The position numbers and the translations under genes are program-made. Below, piece after piece: positions 26,162 to 34,745 of a DNA stretch of 64,000 bases. The stretch's first letter is position 1. Every line of letters starts with the position of its first letter. Origin of the DNA: PRO6 sp035565775. Its GTDB lineage: Bacteria; Pseudomonadota; Alphaproteobacteria; Rhizobiales; Xanthobacteraceae. The notes under the pieces were generated by a model that worked only from the letters and a program-made list of their open reading frames with translations, made no database searches and was not told the origin of the DNA. The stretch is from contig DATMRW010000023.1 in the NCBI GenBank assembly GCA_035565775.1, positions 1 through 64,000 of the forward strand, given 5' to 3'.

Positions 26162-26932
26162 TCAGGCGGCGAGAACTTCCACGATCCGCGTGCGGATCGA
26201 TTCCTTTTCCGTGTCGCTGGTGCTTTCATCGATGCTGACGTCATAGGCGATCTTCGCCGGACGCTTCAGCACCACGATCCGATCGCCGATGGTCAGGGCC
26301 TCGTTGATCGAGTGGGTGATGAAGATTGCGGTTTTGCCGTTTTCCTTGACGAGACGGCGGAATTCGGCGCGCAGCCGGTTGCCGGTCATCTCGTCGAGCG
26401 CGGAGAACGGCTCGTCGCAGAGCAGGATGTTGGCGTTGGTTGCGAAAGCGCGGGCAATCGACACGCGCTGGCGCATACCGCCCGAAAGGGCGTGCGGATA
26501 GTCGTCTTCATGCCCGCCGAGGCCGAGCTTGGTCAGCCAGTGCTGGGCCGTCGCGCGGCGCTCCGAGGCCGGAATATCGAGCATTTCGAGGCCAAGCTCG
26601 ACGTTCTCGATCGCGGTCCGCCACGGCAGGAGGCGATCGTTCTGGAACACGATCGCGATCTTGCCGCGAAACGAGTTGAAGTCGCCGAACGGATCGCGGT
26701 CATCGACCCGGACTGTGCCTTCGGTCGGCTCGGTGAGGCCCGCGACCATGTTGAAGATCGTCGACTTGCCGCAGCCAGTCTTGCCGAGCAATGCCAGCAT
26801 CTGGCCGGAAGCGACGTCGAGGTCGAGGTTGTCGACGGCGCGGAAGGAGCCTTCCGTGCCGGGCTTGCCGAAGGTCTTGGTGACGCCGCCAAGGTGAATG
26901 GCGACCTTCTTGTCGAGCACCTGGCTGGTCAT
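26162..26932 (-). CDS. ABC transporter ATPase (nitrate/sulfonate/taurine type)
   Basis: A 256-residue ATPase of the SsuB/TauB group. It has Walker A GKTGCGKST, a Q-loop VFQNDRLLPW (typical for this group), signature LSGGMRQR, Walker B ILLCDEP and H-loop ITHS. It powers the adjacent permease. It is the last gene of the leftward nine-gene unit and overlaps the permease gene by four bases. Confidence 0.92.
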   Translation of the reverse strand: MTSQVLDKKVAIHLGGVTKTFGKPGTEGSFRAVDNLDLDVASGQMLALLGKTGCGKSTIFNMVAGLTEPTEGTVRVDDRDPFGDFNSFRGKIAIVFQNDRLLPWRTAIENVELGLEMLDIPASERRATAQHWLTKLGLGGHEDDYPHALSGGMRQRVSIARAFATNANILLCDEPFSALDEMTGNRLRAEFRRLVKENGKTAIFITHSINEALTIGDRIVVLKRPAKIAYDVSIDESTSDTEKESIRTRIVEVLAA

Positions 26933-27741
26933 AGGGTACGCTCCGAAACTGCGCGATAGCGGAAGGCGATGGTCTCGATCAGGGTCAGCACAGCCTGCAT
27001 CACCAGAACGAACAGCACGATCTGCAGCGTCCAGGCGAGCGCGCCCGCCATATCGAACAGCTGCTGCTGCTGGAGGAGCTGATAGCCGATACCACCGGAG
27101 GCGCCGACGAGCTCGGCGACCACGACGACGCGCGATGCGTTACCGAGGTTGACCTTCCACGCCGTGAGGATGTCCGGCAGAATCGCCGGAGCGATCATCA
27201 CCCGGAACAGCTTGCGGCGGCTCGGCCGGAAGCTCAGCACCATCTCCACGAGGTCCTTCGACATTCCCCGCAGCGCGCCAAGCACCTGGAACGCGAAGGC
27301 GGGCAAAGTCGTCACCACCATGATGAAGAAAATACGGAATTCGACGCCGTGGAACCAGATGATGGCGAACACCACCCAGGACAGCGCCGGGATGCCCTGG
27401 AAGAGCGAGAGGATCGGCGACAGGAAGCGGTCGGCTGCATCTGAACGCGCCATCATGAACGCGAAGATCGTGCCGATGACGAAGGCGCCGATCATGCCCG
27501 CCATGATGCGGAAGACGGTTGCGAGCACGTCGCCGATCTGCGAGCCGCTGGCGAGAATATCAAGGCAGCGCCAGAAGACGTCGACCAGGGAGGGGAAGAG
27601 GAAAGGCGGAAAGAACTGCCCCGCCACTTGCCAGATTGCACCGACGACAATGAACGGCACTGCCATCGAGAGGAGGTTTTTCCCCCTCGCCGACAGCCAG
27701 GCTGCCGGCGAGAAGGTCGCTGCGCGCGACGATGCGGTCAT
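26929..27741 (-). CDS. ABC transporter permease (SsuC/TauC type)
   Basis: A 270-residue permease with six hydrophobic helices and the BPD_transp_1 coupling motif near VGASGGIGYQLL and LGNASRVVVVAELVGA. It overlaps the ATPase gene and the substrate-binding gene by four bases each. It is the membrane channel of an importer for the compound degraded by the upstream enzymes. Confidence 0.92.
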   Translation of the reverse strand: MTASSRAATFSPAAWLSARGKNLLSMAVPFIVVGAIWQVAGQFFPPFLFPSLVDVFWRCLDILASGSQIGDVLATVFRIMAGMIGAFVIGTIFAFMMARSDAADRFLSPILSLFQGIPALSWVVFAIIWFHGVEFRIFFIMVVTTLPAFAFQVLGALRGMSKDLVEMVLSFRPSRRKLFRVMIAPAILPDILTAWKVNLGNASRVVVVAELVGASGGIGYQLLQQQQLFDMAGALAWTLQIVLFVLVMQAVLTLIETIAFRYRAVSERTL

Positions 27742-28709
27742 TTTTGTGACGCCTCATAGATAGTTGACGGGGACGGATCGGCGGCGAGGAACTGGGTCGC
27801 CTTGCCTGCGGCGTAGACGGACTCGATTTCCTTCCTCACTTCCGACGCCCATTTCACGTTCATGCCAAGACGGTCGTTGGCGCGGATCAGCGCAGCAATG
27901 GCCTGCTGCTGTTCTTCATTGCCCTTGGTGGCGATCAGCTTCGCCGCCTCGTCGGGGTTCTTGGCGACCCAGTCGGCTGCTTCCTTGTAGGCGGCATACA
28001 GCTTCGGGATCAGATTCTTGTTCTTCTCGGCCCAGTCAACGTGCGCGGCAACGCCGAGATAAGGAATGTTGGTGCTGCCCGTGAACTTCTTCCAGCTGTC
28101 GGCAATCGACAGGTCCAGCGTCTTGATGTCGGGCTTGCGGCTGACGAGGGTGGTGTAGGCCGGCTCCCAGAGCTGAACGGCGGTGGCGCGGTCAGCCATG
28201 GCGTAACCGACAAGGCCCGGGGTCGCGGTGTTGACGACCTGGAACTTGGACGGATCGGCACCCTGCTGGCGTGCGAACCAGTCGAACATCACCCAGTTGG
28301 TGGTGCCCTTGGCGGCCGCGATGTCCTTGCCTTCGAGATCCTTCAGCGTGCTGATGTTCGGGCGGGCGGTAACGACCGCGCCCCAGAAGTCGAACAGGTT
28401 GAAGAGGTAGGTGACCTTGACGCCGCGCGTATCGGCAAGACCGACGGTCAGCAGTGCGGCGCTGCCGCCCAGCTTGAACTCACCGGAGTTGAACTGCGCG
28501 GTGTAGGCGTCCGGGGTGCGCTCTTCAAACTTGATGTTGAGACCATTCTTCTCGTCGAGCTTATGGGCCTTGATCACCGGCGGCAGGAAAGCACCGAGCG
28601 ACGGCGGGCCGAAGACCACGATGGAAAGCGGCACAGGGGCCTGCGCGTAGGCCGGCATCGCAATCAGAGCGGTCGCAATTCCGGTGAGGCTAAGCAAGGT
28701 TTTTTTCAT
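27738..28709 (-). CDS. ABC transporter substrate-binding protein (NMT1/SsuA type)
   Basis: A 323-residue periplasmic protein with a signal peptide ending at PAYAQA (residue 23). The fold shows in LSIVVFGPPSLGAFLPPVIKA, the start typical of nitrate/sulfonate/thiamine-precursor receptors, and in LEGKDIAAAKGTTNW. An AAGGAGGG Shine-Dalgarno precedes the ATG. The ligand is unknown. An intercistronic hairpin separates it from the CoxG-like gene upstream. Confidence 0.88.
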   Translation of the reverse strand: MKKTLLSLTGIATALIAMPAYAQAPVPLSIVVFGPPSLGAFLPPVIKAHKLDEKNGLNIKFEERTPDAYTAQFNSGEFKLGGSAALLTVGLADTRGVKVTYLFNLFDFWGAVVTARPNISTLKDLEGKDIAAAKGTTNWVMFDWFARQQGADPSKFQVVNTATPGLVGYAMADRATAVQLWEPAYTTLVSRKPDIKTLDLSIADSWKKFTGSTNIPYLGVAAHVDWAEKNKNLIPKLYAAYKEAADWVAKNPDEAAKLIATKGNEEQQQAIAALIRANDRLGMNVKWASEVRKEIESVYAAGKATQFLAADPSPSTIYEASQK

Positions 28710-28749
28710 TATAGTCCCTCCTTTTAAGAACGTTTTCAGTCATTGGTCT

Positions 28750-28779
28750 CCCCGGCCACCGGTGGTCGGTCGGCCGGGG
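28750..28779 (-). repeat. Intercistronic hairpin before the substrate-binding gene
   Basis: CCCCGGCC at 28750-28757 and GGCCGGGG at 28772-28779 form a perfect eight-pair stem around a 14-base loop. It lies between the CoxG-like gene and the receptor gene. No U-tract follows, so it is more likely an mRNA processing or stability element than a terminator. Confidence 0.55.
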
Positions 28780-28792
28780 CAGATTTCGGAAT

Positions 28793-29242
28793 TCAGGCCG
28801 TTTCGAATTCCTTGCGGAGCGCGGTGAAGAACCGGCCGATCAAGTGCTTCGAGACGCTGGTCAGGATGCGCTGGCCGACGCCGGCGACGAGGCCGCCGAT
28901 TTCACCGACGCCCTGATAGTCGAGGCGGGTGGTGCCGTCGGGCTGCTCGATCAGCTCGAAGCGCGCAGTGCCGTTGCCGTGGCCGAGCGTGCCTGCGCCC
29001 GAGACCTTGATGTTGCAGGTGCGCGGCTCTTCCTTGTCGAACAGTGCGATCTCGCCCTCGAACGAGCCGGAGACGGCAGCGACACGAAGCTGCATGTGCA
29101 GCTTGTAGGCGTCGGGGCCGGTCTCGGTCATGGCCTTGCAGCCCGGCACGCAGCGCGTCAGCACTTCCGGGTCGTTCAACGCCTTCCAGAGGGTTTCGAT
29201 CGGCGCGGCGATGGTTTCGGAGCCACCAATGTCGAGTTTCAT
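28793..29242 (-). CDS. CoxG-like SRPBCC protein
   Basis: A 149-residue protein of the SRPBCC/START-like fold: MKLDIGGSETIAAPIETLWK at the start, VPGCKAMTETG, and GAGTLGHGNGTARF. It matches the N-terminal domain of CoxG. CoxG anchors CO dehydrogenase at the membrane, and homologues accompany other molybdenum hydroxylases. The usual C-terminal membrane-anchor extension of CoxG is missing. It sits in the Mo-hydroxylase operon, 15 bases after the amidohydrolase. Confidence 0.85.
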   Translation of the reverse strand: MKLDIGGSETIAAPIETLWKALNDPEVLTRCVPGCKAMTETGPDAYKLHMQLRVAAVSGSFEGEIALFDKEEPRTCNIKVSGAGTLGHGNGTARFELIEQPDGTTRLDYQGVGEIGGLVAGVGQRILTSVSKHLIGRFFTALRKEFETA

Positions 29243-29257
29243 GGGAGAGTTCCTGAC

Positions 29258-30232
29258 TTATGCGAACAGACGGGCAGCGAGGCCGCCGTTGATTTCAGCG
29301 CGTTCCGCATCGGTGAATGCGGTGTCGGCGACAATCTTGAGCGGGGCGAGGTCGCCGATCGGGAACGGCATGTCCGAACCCATCATGATGCGGTCCGCAC
29401 CGACGATGTCGGCGAGATAGCGCAGCGCGCGGGTGTCCTGGACGATGGTGTCGTAGTAGAGCGCGGCCAAGGCCTCGTCCGGATTGCCGAGCTTGTCCTT
29501 GTCAAGCGAATAGTTACGACGCAGGCGGCCGATGACATAAGGCAGCGCCGCGCCGCCGATGCCGGCGACGATCTTGGCGTTGGAATAGCGCGTGACGTGG
29601 CCGGAGTAGATGATGCGCGAAATCGCGATCAGCGTGTCGGTGATGCGGCCGACCGCATTGGCCATGCCGTAGTCGTGCACGCGGTTGTCGCCGCTCTCGA
29701 ACACCGGATGGATGAAGATCACCGAACCGAGTTCGTTGGCCGCTTCCCAGAACGGGCTCAGCGAAGGATCGTCGAGCACGCCGCCGACGCCCTTCGGCTG
29801 GGTGCCGATCATGACGCCCTTGAAGCCGTTGGCATGGGCCTCGCGCAGAACTTCTGCAGCGAGGACGCCGTCCTGCATCGGCACGGTGGCGAGCATGATG
29901 AAGCGCTGCTCGTCCTTGGCGGCCTGGGCGAGATGCGTGTTGATCAGGCGCGACCAGCGCGCGCCCTCTTCAGCCGGGATCTCGTAGCCGAACATGTCGA
30001 GCCACGCGCCGTTGACCTGGCGCGCAATGCCCTGCTCGTCCATCCAGCGCAGACGGCCCGGCAGGTCCGTCAGCGACTTGGAAACCGGACGGGTCGGCTT
30101 GCCGCCCGCGAAGGAGAAACCGAGGCTGCCATCCTGCTCGATCAGGCGAACGGAAGGGAAATCCGCGGCCTGGGCGCGGATCGCGTCCAGGAGGGCCGGA
30201 GGAACGAGATGGGCGTGACAGTCGATAATCAT
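29258..30232 (-). CDS. Amidohydrolase-2 / ACMSD-like metal enzyme
   Basis: A 324-residue TIM-barrel metalloenzyme. The first metal site is DCHAH (His6, His8), a further His is in IFIHPVFES, and a late Asp is in MGSDMPFP. This is the layout of the ACMSD/gamma-resorcylate decarboxylase branch, which decarboxylates or hydrolyses aromatic and ring-cleavage products. It overlaps the large molybdenum subunit gene by four bases. The substrate is unknown; decarboxylase versus hydrolase cannot be decided from sequence. Confidence 0.82.
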   Translation of the reverse strand: MIIDCHAHLVPPALLDAIRAQAADFPSVRLIEQDGSLGFSFAGGKPTRPVSKSLTDLPGRLRWMDEQGIARQVNGAWLDMFGYEIPAEEGARWSRLINTHLAQAAKDEQRFIMLATVPMQDGVLAAEVLREAHANGFKGVMIGTQPKGVGGVLDDPSLSPFWEAANELGSVIFIHPVFESGDNRVHDYGMANAVGRITDTLIAISRIIYSGHVTRYSNAKIVAGIGGAALPYVIGRLRRNYSLDKDKLGNPDEALAALYYDTIVQDTRALRYLADIVGADRIMMGSDMPFPIGDLAPLKIVADTAFTDAERAEINGGLAARLFA

Positions 30233-32634
30233 GCTTGCTTCTCTTTCAGGGACTGGGCCGCCGCGATCTGGTCGCTGATGGCGGAAATACGGATCGGAAG
30301 TTTCACGAAGGAGATGTTGAGGTCGCGCACGGCGTCGTTGATGGCGCCGGACATCGCGGCCGGGGAGCCGAGATAGCCGCTTTCGCCCGAGCCCTTCTGA
30401 CCGAACACGGTGAACGGCGAGGGCGTGCAGTGGTGAACGATCTCGACATTCGGCACTTCGTGCGACGACGGCAGCAGATAGTCCATGAGGCTCTGCGTGG
30501 TCAGGTGGCCCTGTCCGTCGTAGACGAATTCCTCATAGAGCGCGGCGCCGAGGCCGTGGGCGATGCCGCCCAGCGTCATGCCCTTCACGATGTGCGGGTT
30601 GATCACCGTGCCGCAGTCGTGGCCGATGACGTAGCGCTTGATCTCCGGCTTGCCGAGCACGGGGTCGATCGCCACCAGCAGCATGTGGAATTCGAACGAG
30701 TGGCAGGGATACATCTGCACGCGTCCGTTTTCCGGCAGCTTGTCGCCGGTCGGCACCTGCATCACGTGGGTCGTCTCGAGGCCCGGCTCCATGCCTTCCG
30801 GCATGAGGTGATAGTTGCGGTGGGCGATGTTGACGAGCTCGGCCCATTCGAGGCGCTTGCCCGACTTGTTGTCGGTCACGCCGCCGGTGCTGTAGGTGAC
30901 GTCATCGACACCCACGCCGAACTGCTTGGCGGCGATGGTGCAGAGCTTTGCCTTGAGCTTCTGCGCGGCGTGGAAGGCCGCGCCGCCGAGCATGATCGCC
31001 ATGCGGCTGCCAACCGGAGTGTTCGACGGCAGCGACGACAGCGAGTCCGGACGCACGACGCGGATGATGTCCGGGTTGATCTCGAGGATCTCGCCGATCA
31101 CCGTCGAGACGAGCGTCTCGTGGCCCTGACCCGAGGAGGTGGTGTGGATCGCGACCGACACGAAGCCGAGGCCGTCGACGTTGATGCGGCAGGAGTCCAT
31201 CCACGTCGTGGTCTTGTTGGCTTCGTTGAGCAGCGGCTCGAACGACGAGTTGCCGCCGCTCGGCTCAAGGCACGCCGCGATGCCGATGCCGGCCAGCATG
31301 CCGGAGGCGCGCAGCCGGTCACGCTCCGCGATCAGGCCTTCGTAGTCGATGTGCTTGCAGACCTTGTCGGCGACGGTGTGGTAGTCGCCGCTATCGTAGT
31401 GGGTGCCGCTCGGGATCAGGTAGGGGAACTCCTCCTTGCGGATGAAGTTGCGGCGGCGCACTTCGAGGCGATCAAGGCCGGTCGCCTGGGCGACGCGGTC
31501 GAGCGCGGTCTCGATGGCGTAGTTGGTCGGCGCCTGGCCGAAGCCGCGGACGGCTTCCTGTGCGGCCTTGTTGGTCGTCACCGACTGGGCGCGATACTGC
31601 ACGCTCTCGATCTTGTAGGGACCGACGATGGCGCCGATTGGTTTGCCGAGCTGGAACGGCGCGCGGCCGGCATAGGCGCCGGCATTGTCGAGGGCACGCA
31701 TGCGCATCGACTTGATGATGCCGTCGTCGTTGAAGGCGATCTCGACGTCGAACAGACGATCCGGACCATGGGCATCGCCGGCGCGCATGTTCTCGAGACG
31801 ATCCTCGATCAGGCGAACCGGGCGGCCGAGCTTGCGGGCGAGATAGGAGCACAGCACGGTGTGCTTGATGCCGCGCTTGACGCCATAGCTGCCGCCGACG
31901 TCGACGTCCTGATGGACGCGGACATTGTTGGCGGGAACGCGCAGCGCGCGGGCGATCTGGTCGGGGTACTTCGGCATCTGGATCGATGCCCAGACGTCCA
32001 AAACCTCTTCCCAGGGATCCCATGCGACGACGACGCCGAACGTCTCGATCGGAACGGTCGAGTTGCGGCCCCAGGTGACGCGGTACGACAGATGGCGCGG
32101 CGATTCCGCAAAGTGCTTGTCGACTTCGCCCCAGACGAAGGTGCGGTCGAGCAGAATGTTGGAGCCGTGCTCGGGGTGAACCGGCGGGCTGTTCGGGTCG
32201 AGGGCTTCTTCGGGATCGGTCAGGTAAGGCAGCGGCTCGTAGCCGACCCGCACCTTCTCGAGCGCGTCCTCGGCCTGCGCACGGGTGTCGGCGACGACGG
32301 CTGCGACCCATTCGCCGGCATAGCGCGTCTGGCCGACGGCCAGCGGGTAGCGGCGGACGTTCGGCGTGTCGAGGCCGTTCATCAATGGATCGGTCGCGGC
32401 GGCGAGCTCCTCGCCGGTCAGCACATAGTGCACTCCCGGCATCGCCAGCGCTGCCGCGGTGTCGATCGACAGGATCTTGGCGGCCGGATACTGCGAAGGC
32501 ACCAGCGCGACATGCAGCGCGCCTTCGACGGCGATATCGGCAACGTAGCGGCCCTGACCGGCGACGAAGCGGCGGTCTTCACGGACGCGGCGGTTGGACG
32601 AAACGAAACGGAAGCTACCGGGGACGGTGCTCAT
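30229..32634 (-). CDS. Molybdenum hydroxylase, large (Mo-binding) subunit
   Basis: An 801-residue subunit of the xanthine dehydrogenase family. The Mo-cofactor domains show in DVDVGGSYGVKRG, EAVRGFGQAP and QKGSGESGYLGSP, in which the Glu is the likely catalytic base. The AYRCSFR loop that carries the copper-binding Cys of CO dehydrogenase is replaced by SYGVKRG, so this is not a CO dehydrogenase. The likely reaction is hydroxylation of an aromatic or N-heterocyclic ring next to nitrogen or at an aldehyde. It overlaps the genes on both sides. Confidence 0.9.
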   Translation of the reverse strand: MSTVPGSFRFVSSNRRVREDRRFVAGQGRYVADIAVEGALHVALVPSQYPAAKILSIDTAAALAMPGVHYVLTGEELAAATDPLMNGLDTPNVRRYPLAVGQTRYAGEWVAAVVADTRAQAEDALEKVRVGYEPLPYLTDPEEALDPNSPPVHPEHGSNILLDRTFVWGEVDKHFAESPRHLSYRVTWGRNSTVPIETFGVVVAWDPWEEVLDVWASIQMPKYPDQIARALRVPANNVRVHQDVDVGGSYGVKRGIKHTVLCSYLARKLGRPVRLIEDRLENMRAGDAHGPDRLFDVEIAFNDDGIIKSMRMRALDNAGAYAGRAPFQLGKPIGAIVGPYKIESVQYRAQSVTTNKAAQEAVRGFGQAPTNYAIETALDRVAQATGLDRLEVRRRNFIRKEEFPYLIPSGTHYDSGDYHTVADKVCKHIDYEGLIAERDRLRASGMLAGIGIAACLEPSGGNSSFEPLLNEANKTTTWMDSCRINVDGLGFVSVAIHTTSSGQGHETLVSTVIGEILEINPDIIRVVRPDSLSSLPSNTPVGSRMAIMLGGAAFHAAQKLKAKLCTIAAKQFGVGVDDVTYSTGGVTDNKSGKRLEWAELVNIAHRNYHLMPEGMEPGLETTHVMQVPTGDKLPENGRVQMYPCHSFEFHMLLVAIDPVLGKPEIKRYVIGHDCGTVINPHIVKGMTLGGIAHGLGAALYEEFVYDGQGHLTTQSLMDYLLPSSHEVPNVEIVHHCTPSPFTVFGQKGSGESGYLGSPAAMSGAINDAVRDLNISFVKLPIRISAISDQIAAAQSLKEKQA

Positions 32635-33134
32635 TTTGTCACCTCATGAGCGGAACGCGGCGCGTTTGACTGGCGCAACCGTTCGGCTGCGAGTTCGATG
32701 GCCTCGACGATCTGGCCATAGCCGGTGCAACGGCAGATGTTGCCGGAGATGGCTTCCAGAATTTCGTCGCGGGTCGGCTCAAGCGTGCGCTGAAGAAGGT
32801 TCTGTGCGCTGAGCACCATGCCCGGCGTGCAATAGCCGCACTGCATGCCGTGGGTTTCGCAGAATGCATCCTGCAGGACGCTGAGTTCGCCCGGCGCGGG
32901 CGCAACGCCCTCGATCGTGGTGATCTCGTAGCCGTCGGCCTGCACGGCGAACATCAGGCACGAGCGCACCGGGTTGCCGTCGATGAGCACGGTGCAGGCG
33001 CCGCAAACGCCGTGTTCGCAGCCGGTGTTGGTGCCGGTCAGGCGAAAATCGTCGCGCAGGGCATCGAGCAGCGTTTTGCGAGGCTCGACATCCGCGGTCC
33101 GGGTCTCGCCGTTGATTTTCAGTTCGATTTTCAT
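32631..33134 (-). CDS. Molybdenum hydroxylase, small [2Fe-2S] subunit
   Basis: A 167-residue protein. The plant-type [2Fe-2S] cluster is bound by C-x4-C-x2-C (GCEHGVCGACTVL) plus a later Cys, and the second cluster by CGYC and CRCTGYG in the helical C-terminal domain. It carries electrons from the Mo site to FAD. The ATG at 33134 overlaps the FAD-subunit stop; the longer open frame to 33350 is a shadow. Confidence 0.94.
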   Translation of the reverse strand: MKIELKINGETRTADVEPRKTLLDALRDDFRLTGTNTGCEHGVCGACTVLIDGNPVRSCLMFAVQADGYEITTIEGVAPAPGELSVLQDAFCETHGMQCGYCTPGMVLSAQNLLQRTLEPTRDEILEAISGNICRCTGYGQIVEAIELAAERLRQSNAPRSAHEVTK

Positions 33135-34015
33135 TGGGACTTGTCCCCTGCCTGTTGGCCGGCATCCGCGATTGCGTCTTCGATGGCGCGCACGCCGAAA
33201 GTGGCGGCAACGCGCCGGCGATATTCGGCGCTGGCATGGAGGTCGGAAGCTGCTTCGAGGTCCGCGGTCGCTGCGGTGACGGCGTCGGCGATCTTCGCGC
33301 GGTCGAGGCGCTGACCGATCAGATGCGACAGGTCGAAGCGAGTGGCGCAATCGGCGACGCCGCCGATGCCGAGTGTGATGTCGAGGCAGTTGCCGTCGTC
33401 GTCGAGCGCGACCTGCGCGGCTGCCGAGACAAAGGCGAAGTCGGAGCGGCGGGCGCTGATCTCGTGGAAGCCGGTGCCGACGCGCTTCTGCTTCCAGATC
33501 GGGAAGCGGATGGCGCTGACGATTTCGCCGGGGCCGATCGAGGTCAGCATCGGGCCGATGAAGAATTCTTCGGCGCTCATCGCGGTCTCGCCATCGGGCG
33601 TGGTCAGCACGATTTCGGCGCCGAGGGTGACGGCGATCAGCGGAATTTCCGCCGACGGGTCGGCGTTAGCGATCGAGCCGCCGACGGTGCCGCGGTTGCG
33701 GGTCGGGGGATGACCGACCCACGGCAGGGCGCGGGCCAGCAGCGGGGCGGACTTGGCAATCACCGGATCTTCGAGCGCGATGGCCTGACGGGTCGTTGCG
33801 CCAACCACCACGGCGTCATCTTCGGCACGGATGCCGGAGAGGCCGGGCATCCGCAGGATGTCCACGAGCACGGTCGGGCGCGCGAGGCGCATCGCTAGCA
33901 TCGGGACCAGGGTCTGGCCACCGGCGATGACACGCGCATCCTCGTCGCCGGCCAGCAACTCGCAGGCCTCTGCGAGCGTTTCCGGCCGGACATATTCGAA
34001 AGGAGCTGGTTTCAT
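33131..34015 (-). CDS. Molybdenum hydroxylase, FAD-binding subunit
   Basis: A 294-residue subunit of the CO dehydrogenase flavoprotein type. FAD-binding motifs AGGQTLVPM (about 32-40) and TRNRGTVGGSIANADP (about 105-120) are clear, followed by the CO_deh_flav_C domain. It forms a heterotrimer with the next two gene products. It lies 83 bases after the NIPSNAP gene. Confidence 0.94.
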   Translation of the reverse strand: MKPAPFEYVRPETLAEACELLAGDEDARVIAGGQTLVPMLAMRLARPTVLVDILRMPGLSGIRAEDDAVVVGATTRQAIALEDPVIAKSAPLLARALPWVGHPPTRNRGTVGGSIANADPSAEIPLIAVTLGAEIVLTTPDGETAMSAEEFFIGPMLTSIGPGEIVSAIRFPIWKQKRVGTGFHEISARRSDFAFVSAAAQVALDDDGNCLDITLGIGGVADCATRFDLSHLIGQRLDRAKIADAVTAATADLEAASDLHASAEYRRRVAATFGVRAIEDAIADAGQQAGDKSQ

Positions 34016-34098
34016 GAGCGAAGGTTCTTTCAGTCACGCGGCGCGTGAAGCGCCATCCGGATCAAGGAGGCCGGGGCGGCTTTCGCCCCGAACTCCGA

Positions 34099-34425
34099 TC
34101 AAGCGAGCAGCAAGCCTGCGATAGCAGGTGAAAGAATGGAGACGGTCTGGCTCTTGAGGAGCGGGCCATTGACTTCGCTGGCCTTCTTCACTGCGGCCCA
34201 CTCCGGATCGGCGCCGAATGCAGCCCAGGCGGCCTTGCGGGCATCTTCGCTGGCGAAGCGAGTCATGTAGGTCAGGCGACCATCTTCGGTTTCGGCGGTG
34301 AACGCGCCAATCAGTTCGATGCCATGGCGGGGAAAGAACTTGGCGGCGACGTGGTCGCGGAACCGGTCGCGCATCGCGTTAGCATTGCCTTCAGACGCTT
34401 CATAAACACGAATTTCGTAGATCAA
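34099..34425 (-). CDS. NIPSNAP-family protein, TTG start
   Basis: A 108-residue dimeric ferredoxin-like (alpha/beta barrel) protein. It begins IYEIRVYEAS, the usual NIPSNAP opening, with FFPRHGIELIGAF and WAAFGADPEW further on. I chose the TTG at 34425 because it has an AGGAG Shine-Dalgarno about 7 bases upstream and gives the family's usual N terminus; the next upstream ATG at 34452 adds nine residues. NIPSNAP members are often accessory enzymes of catabolic clusters. The first gene of the leftward unit. Confidence 0.8.
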   Translation of the reverse strand: MIYEIRVYEASEGNANAMRDRFRDHVAAKFFPRHGIELIGAFTAETEDGRLTYMTRFASEDARKAAWAAFGADPEWAAVKKASEVNGPLLKSQTVSILSPAIAGLLLA

Positions 34426-34521
34426 GATGCTCTCCTGCGGAACGGCCGCCATAGTGCCTGACGTGAGTTAGACCGGTTCAAATAAGAAGGGGCCGCCGCC
34501 ATTGTCAAACAATAATTGAGG

Positions 34522-34568
34522 CAATGCCATCTTTATTGCGCATATGCACTGGTACAATAATGGCATTG
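34522..34568. promoter_or_regulatory. Long inverted repeat in the divergent MocR/NIPSNAP region
   Basis: CAATGCCAT at 34522-34530 and ATGGCATTG at 34560-34568 are perfect inverted copies, extended inward by TTATTG and CAATA. The repeat is in the 320-base AT-rich region between the NIPSNAP start (34425) and the regulator start (34746). It is a candidate operator of the MocR-type regulator controlling both directions. The remaining intergenic bases show no gene. Confidence 0.6.
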
Positions 34569-34745
34569 TATTTAACCTTGAGGCGTGGTTAATCCACAAA
34601 ATAGGTATGTTGGTGCGGCATGTACCAGTAATGTTGATGGGCGCGATGATTGACGCAACCGCGCTTGCAGCAATCCGTTGATTGTACTAATTCGAATGTC
34701 CAATGTGATCGAAGTCCGCCGCCATGAGCAGTCGCTGGGGTTAAA

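Noticed and set aside
30235..32649. Open frame of 804 codons antisense to the Mo-binding subunit
   Set aside because: The minus-strand product matches the xanthine dehydrogenase family along its length; the antisense product is low in complexity.
28793..34015. CO dehydrogenase (coxMSL) assignment
   Set aside because: The large subunit lacks the AYRCSFR loop with the copper-binding Cys, so it belongs to another branch.
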